Shown here: positions 20,739 through 22,085 of the stretch, one piece after another
Layout of the letters: every line of letters begins with the position of its first letter
How positions within the stretch are numbered: position 1 is the stretch's first letter
Source of the DNA: a virus
Length of the DNA: 22,085 nucleotides
Direction: 5' to 3' (one strand)
IMG/VR virus record: IMGVR_UViG_3300033571_011469
Location: 1-22,085 of that record
Made by a program: the position numbers and the translations under genes
The notes under the pieces: generated by a model
What the model was told of the DNA's origin: nothing
Database searches by the model: none
The model's input: the letters and a program-made list of their open reading frames with translations, nothing else

Positions 20739-20767
20739 TTGACGGTACAGCCTCAGGCTGTTTAACT
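20739..20767 (+). promoter_or_regulatory. Promoter P7 with spacer dyad (class B)
   Basis: -35 TTGACG (20739-20744), 17-bp spacer, -10 TTAACT (20762-20767), AGACCC, then ATG at 20774. The dyad is ACAGC-N5-GCTGT (20747-20761), perfect and extending to 7-bp arms (ACAGCCT/AGGCTGT). The outer pair is A-T where other copies have G-C. Upstream bases match those of P6. Confidence 0.86.
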
Positions 20768-20773
20768 AGACCC

Positions 20774-20989
20774 ATGAGCGAAACGAAACTGACCCGCAAG
20801 GCGATTGACGCGCTGCGCGTTATCGACGCAAACACAGTCGCGGCAGGCGGCTGCTGCACCTACTGGATCGGTCATGGCGTCGCGTGGCAGATGACGGAGA
20901 AACTGTCTGCCCGTGGCCTGATCGAATGGGCTAGCGAGAGCGGTTGGAACCTGACCGCCGCTGGACGTGACGCGATTGGGGGCAAGTGA
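20774..20989 (+). CDS. Small winged-helix-like protein, apparently leaderless
   Basis: This gene encodes 71 residues beginning MSETKLTRKAIDALRVIDAN. The ATG lies six bases after the P7 -10, at the predicted transcription start, and there is no room for a Shine-Dalgarno sequence, so a leaderless mRNA is likely. The order of helices and the ending LSARGLIEWASESGWNLTAA followed by GRDAI look like a winged-helix DNA-binding fold, with an internal Cys pair (GGCCTYW). It is a candidate regulator of the promoter family by size and fold only. No close family is recognised. Confidence 0.72.
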   Translation: MSETKLTRKAIDALRVIDANTVAAGGCCTYWIGHGVAWQMTEKLSARGLIEWASESGWNLTAAGRDAIGGK

Positions 20990-21384
20990 TGACAACGAAC
21001 CGCTACCCCGGAATCTGCACCGCGTGTGGCACCGCCGTGGACGCTCACGCAGGCGTGCTAGATCGACGCGCCGTGTATTGCTCAGAGCCGATCAGCGGCG
21101 CGAGCGAGTATGAGATCGACGGTGAAAGCATCGTCATCCACACCTACGCGTGCGACCGCTACCGCCGCCGTGAGGCGCGCGAGCAAATCGCCGCCCGTCA
21201 CGCCCCACGCCCTGAGGTCACAGACGAACAGCGCGAGCGCGCAGCGCATTGGGCAGCCAAGGAAGCAGAGTGGGCAGCGCAGGGGATGCGCTCATGCGGT
21301 CGCTGTGGGGGCGCAGGCGGGTCGCAGGCGTGGCCCGGATACGTCTGCTACGGATGCCAGGGCAAGGGCCGCGTCCCCGCCTAG
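20989..21384 (+). CDS. Hypothetical protein with DnaJ-like zinc motifs
   Basis: This gene encodes 131 residues from ATG 20989, which shares a base with the previous stop (TGATG); a GTG one codon earlier is possible. CTACG (C10/C13) lies at the N-terminus, with a long charged helix in the middle (TDEQRERAAHWAAKEAEWAA). The C-terminus has CGRCGGAG (C103/C106) and CYGCQGKG (C120/C123), two CXXCXGXG repeats as in the DnaJ zinc domain. Such short DnaJ-type zinc modules in phages may bind host chaperone partners or nucleic acid. There is no J-domain. Confidence 0.75.
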   Translation: MTTNRYPGICTACGTAVDAHAGVLDRRAVYCSEPISGASEYEIDGESIVIHTYACDRYRRREAREQIAARHAPRPEVTDEQRERAAHWAAKEAEWAAQGMRSCGRCGGAGGSQAWPGYVCYGCQGKGRVPA

Positions 21385-21415
21385 GGGCGCAGCAGGACGC
21401 GAGAGGATAGCCACG

Positions 21416-21682
21416 ATGGACACCCGGAAGTTCGACAAGATGCTCAAACTAGAAAACGCGCTCCGTGTTTCTGGCGCGGCACGCGCCCTCGCGCCGACTA
21501 ATTGGGAGCGGGAGCGTGCAACCAAATCCTATGAGAGCGACAAGGTTCGCTTTTACGCGTTGTTGGATTCCCTCACGATTGGAGTTCCTAGCCGCCACTG
21601 CGTGAGAGGATCGGAAGGGTCAGCCCCCGAAAGGGGGCTTTTCCTTTTACCCGCTAGGAAGCAGGATCTACGGGCTCAATGA
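21416..21682 (+). CDS. Small hypothetical protein whose frame crosses a terminator
   Basis: This frame of 88 residues begins MDTRKFDKMLKLENALRVSG. The first 60 residues are helical, basic and gene-like (NWERERATKSYESDKVRFYA, LLDSLTIG). From about residue 70 the frame reads straight through the terminator at 21622-21645 and stops at 21682, beyond the stop of the converging gene at 21654. The last 20 residues are therefore probably rarely translated, or the mRNA ends inside the frame. A ribosome-binding site (GAGAGGA) precedes the ATG. The family is unknown. Confidence 0.5.
   Translation: MDTRKFDKMLKLENALRVSGAARALAPTNWERERATKSYESDKVRFYALLDSLTIGVPSRHCVRGSEGSAPERGLFLLPARKQDLRAQ
21622..21645 (+). 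terminator. Rho-independent terminator of the last rightward operon
   Basis: AGCCCCC (21622-21628), GAAA tetraloop and GGGGGCT (21633-21639) form a perfect 7-bp stem followed by TTTTCCTTTT. It lies between the converging genes, just before the end of the minus-strand virion gene. Confidence 0.88.
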
Positions 21683-22085
21683 GTCGGTAATGTTGCGGCT
21701 CATTCTCAGACCATCCCAGGTTCATGTGAACTATGGAGGACTGGTTTGACACGTTCACGAACCGCATAACATAAACCGTATCGTCACGCAGCGTGTGGAT
21801 CTTCTGTCGCGTGATATCGCCGCCAGCCTTAGCGGTATTACCGACCAGTTCGGAAGCGATAGGTGTTCCTCCTGTGACTGCGCTCGCAGCGGACAATGAT
21901 GCCGCTGCGGTGTCGGGGAACTTCCTATTCAGGTTCCTGGGGGTGATGTAGTTGTACTGCGTCACCGTAGCGGGAGCCTCTAGTAGTGTCGCCTGGATCT
22001 CCCCCCGGTCGCTAGCGATGTCATAGAACTGAAACTCCACTTCAGCGTCATTGGTGTCAATCGCAAAGTAGACAGAAGCACCAGC
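21654..22085 (-). CDS. Virion structural protein, N-terminus outside window
   Basis: The frame is open from the right edge to a TAG at 21656-21654, giving about 143 residues. The start is outside the window; the GTG at 22040 is internal because the frame continues upstream with AGASVYFAIDTNDAEVEFQF. The pattern FQFYD, then YNYITPRNLNRKFPDTAAA, then a closing strand region (VYVMRFVNVSNQSSIVHMNLGW) resembles a common phage structural protein with a 'N.NR.......A' centre and a final ..R..N.S....I...W.E strand. It is usually seen among head or minor structural genes. It may be a decoration or minor capsid component. The orientation matches that of the tail genes. Confidence 0.68.
   Translation of the reverse strand, partial: AGASVYFAIDTNDAEVEFQFYDIASDRGEIQATLLEAPATVTQYNYITPRNLNRKFPDTAAASLSAASAVTGGTPIASELVGNTAKAGGDITRQKIHTLRDDTVYVMRFVNVSNQSSIVHMNLGWSENEPQHYRLIEPVDPAS

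Overview
The window is part of a double-stranded DNA tailed-phage genome of siphovirus type, either a free phage or a metagenomic phage contig; no host gene is visible. The virion proteins include a long TP901-type tape measure protein, two tail-tube paralogues, a frameshifted G/GT tail assembly chaperone pair and a terminase. The host is probably an actinobacterium. The evidence is a secreted lipoprotein ending in a DUF732-like domain, promoters placed so that transcripts would start at or very near the start codon (leaderless mRNAs), and a Rad52-like annealing protein beside a Cas4/RecB-like nuclease, a pairing common in actinophages. I estimate GC at about 55-58 percent but did not compute it. 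No integrase or recognisable immunity repressor is present.

Layout. (1) 1-6357, minus strand: tape measure (cut by the left edge), chaperones with a -1 slippery site, two tandem tail-tube-like proteins and a small head-tail protein. (2) 6459-7856, minus strand: a leftward set of small unknown genes under three near-identical promoters, ending at a terminator just before the tail operon. (3) 7857-7948: an AT-rich control region between divergent promoters. (4) 7949-13490, plus strand: small genes, several of them Cys-rich, then a recombination/replication block with a Rad52-like annealer, a Cas4-like nuclease, a replication initiator-like protein and a helicase-loader-like protein. (5) 13547-17078, plus strand: small genes, RusA, HNH, SSB, an HTH protein, an exported lysozyme-like protein and more small proteins. 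(6) 17134-20539, plus strand: small and large terminase, an RmlB-like sugar-nucleotide dehydratase and a DUF732 lipoprotein, closed by a terminator. (7) 20739-21682, plus strand: a last small operon with an apparently leaderless first gene, closed by a terminator and converging on a minus-strand virion gene cut by the right edge.

The most distinctive feature is a family of seven dispersed promoters on both strands. Each has a 17-bp spacer whose last 15 bp form an interrupted dyad abutting the -10 hexamer. Two copies show paired changes in the two arms that keep the symmetry. This looks like one regulator controlling every early transcription unit. The promoters form two classes: TTAGAT -10s around the divergent control region, and TT(A/C)ACT -10s followed by AGACC and, in two of three copies, an ATG at the expected transcription start. 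The first gene on each side of the divergent region is followed by the same 24-nt RNA hairpin block, differing only within a GNRA tetraloop. This suggests a second, RNA-level element shared by both arms.

I looked for tRNA genes, CRISPR arrays and insertion sequences by eye and saw none.
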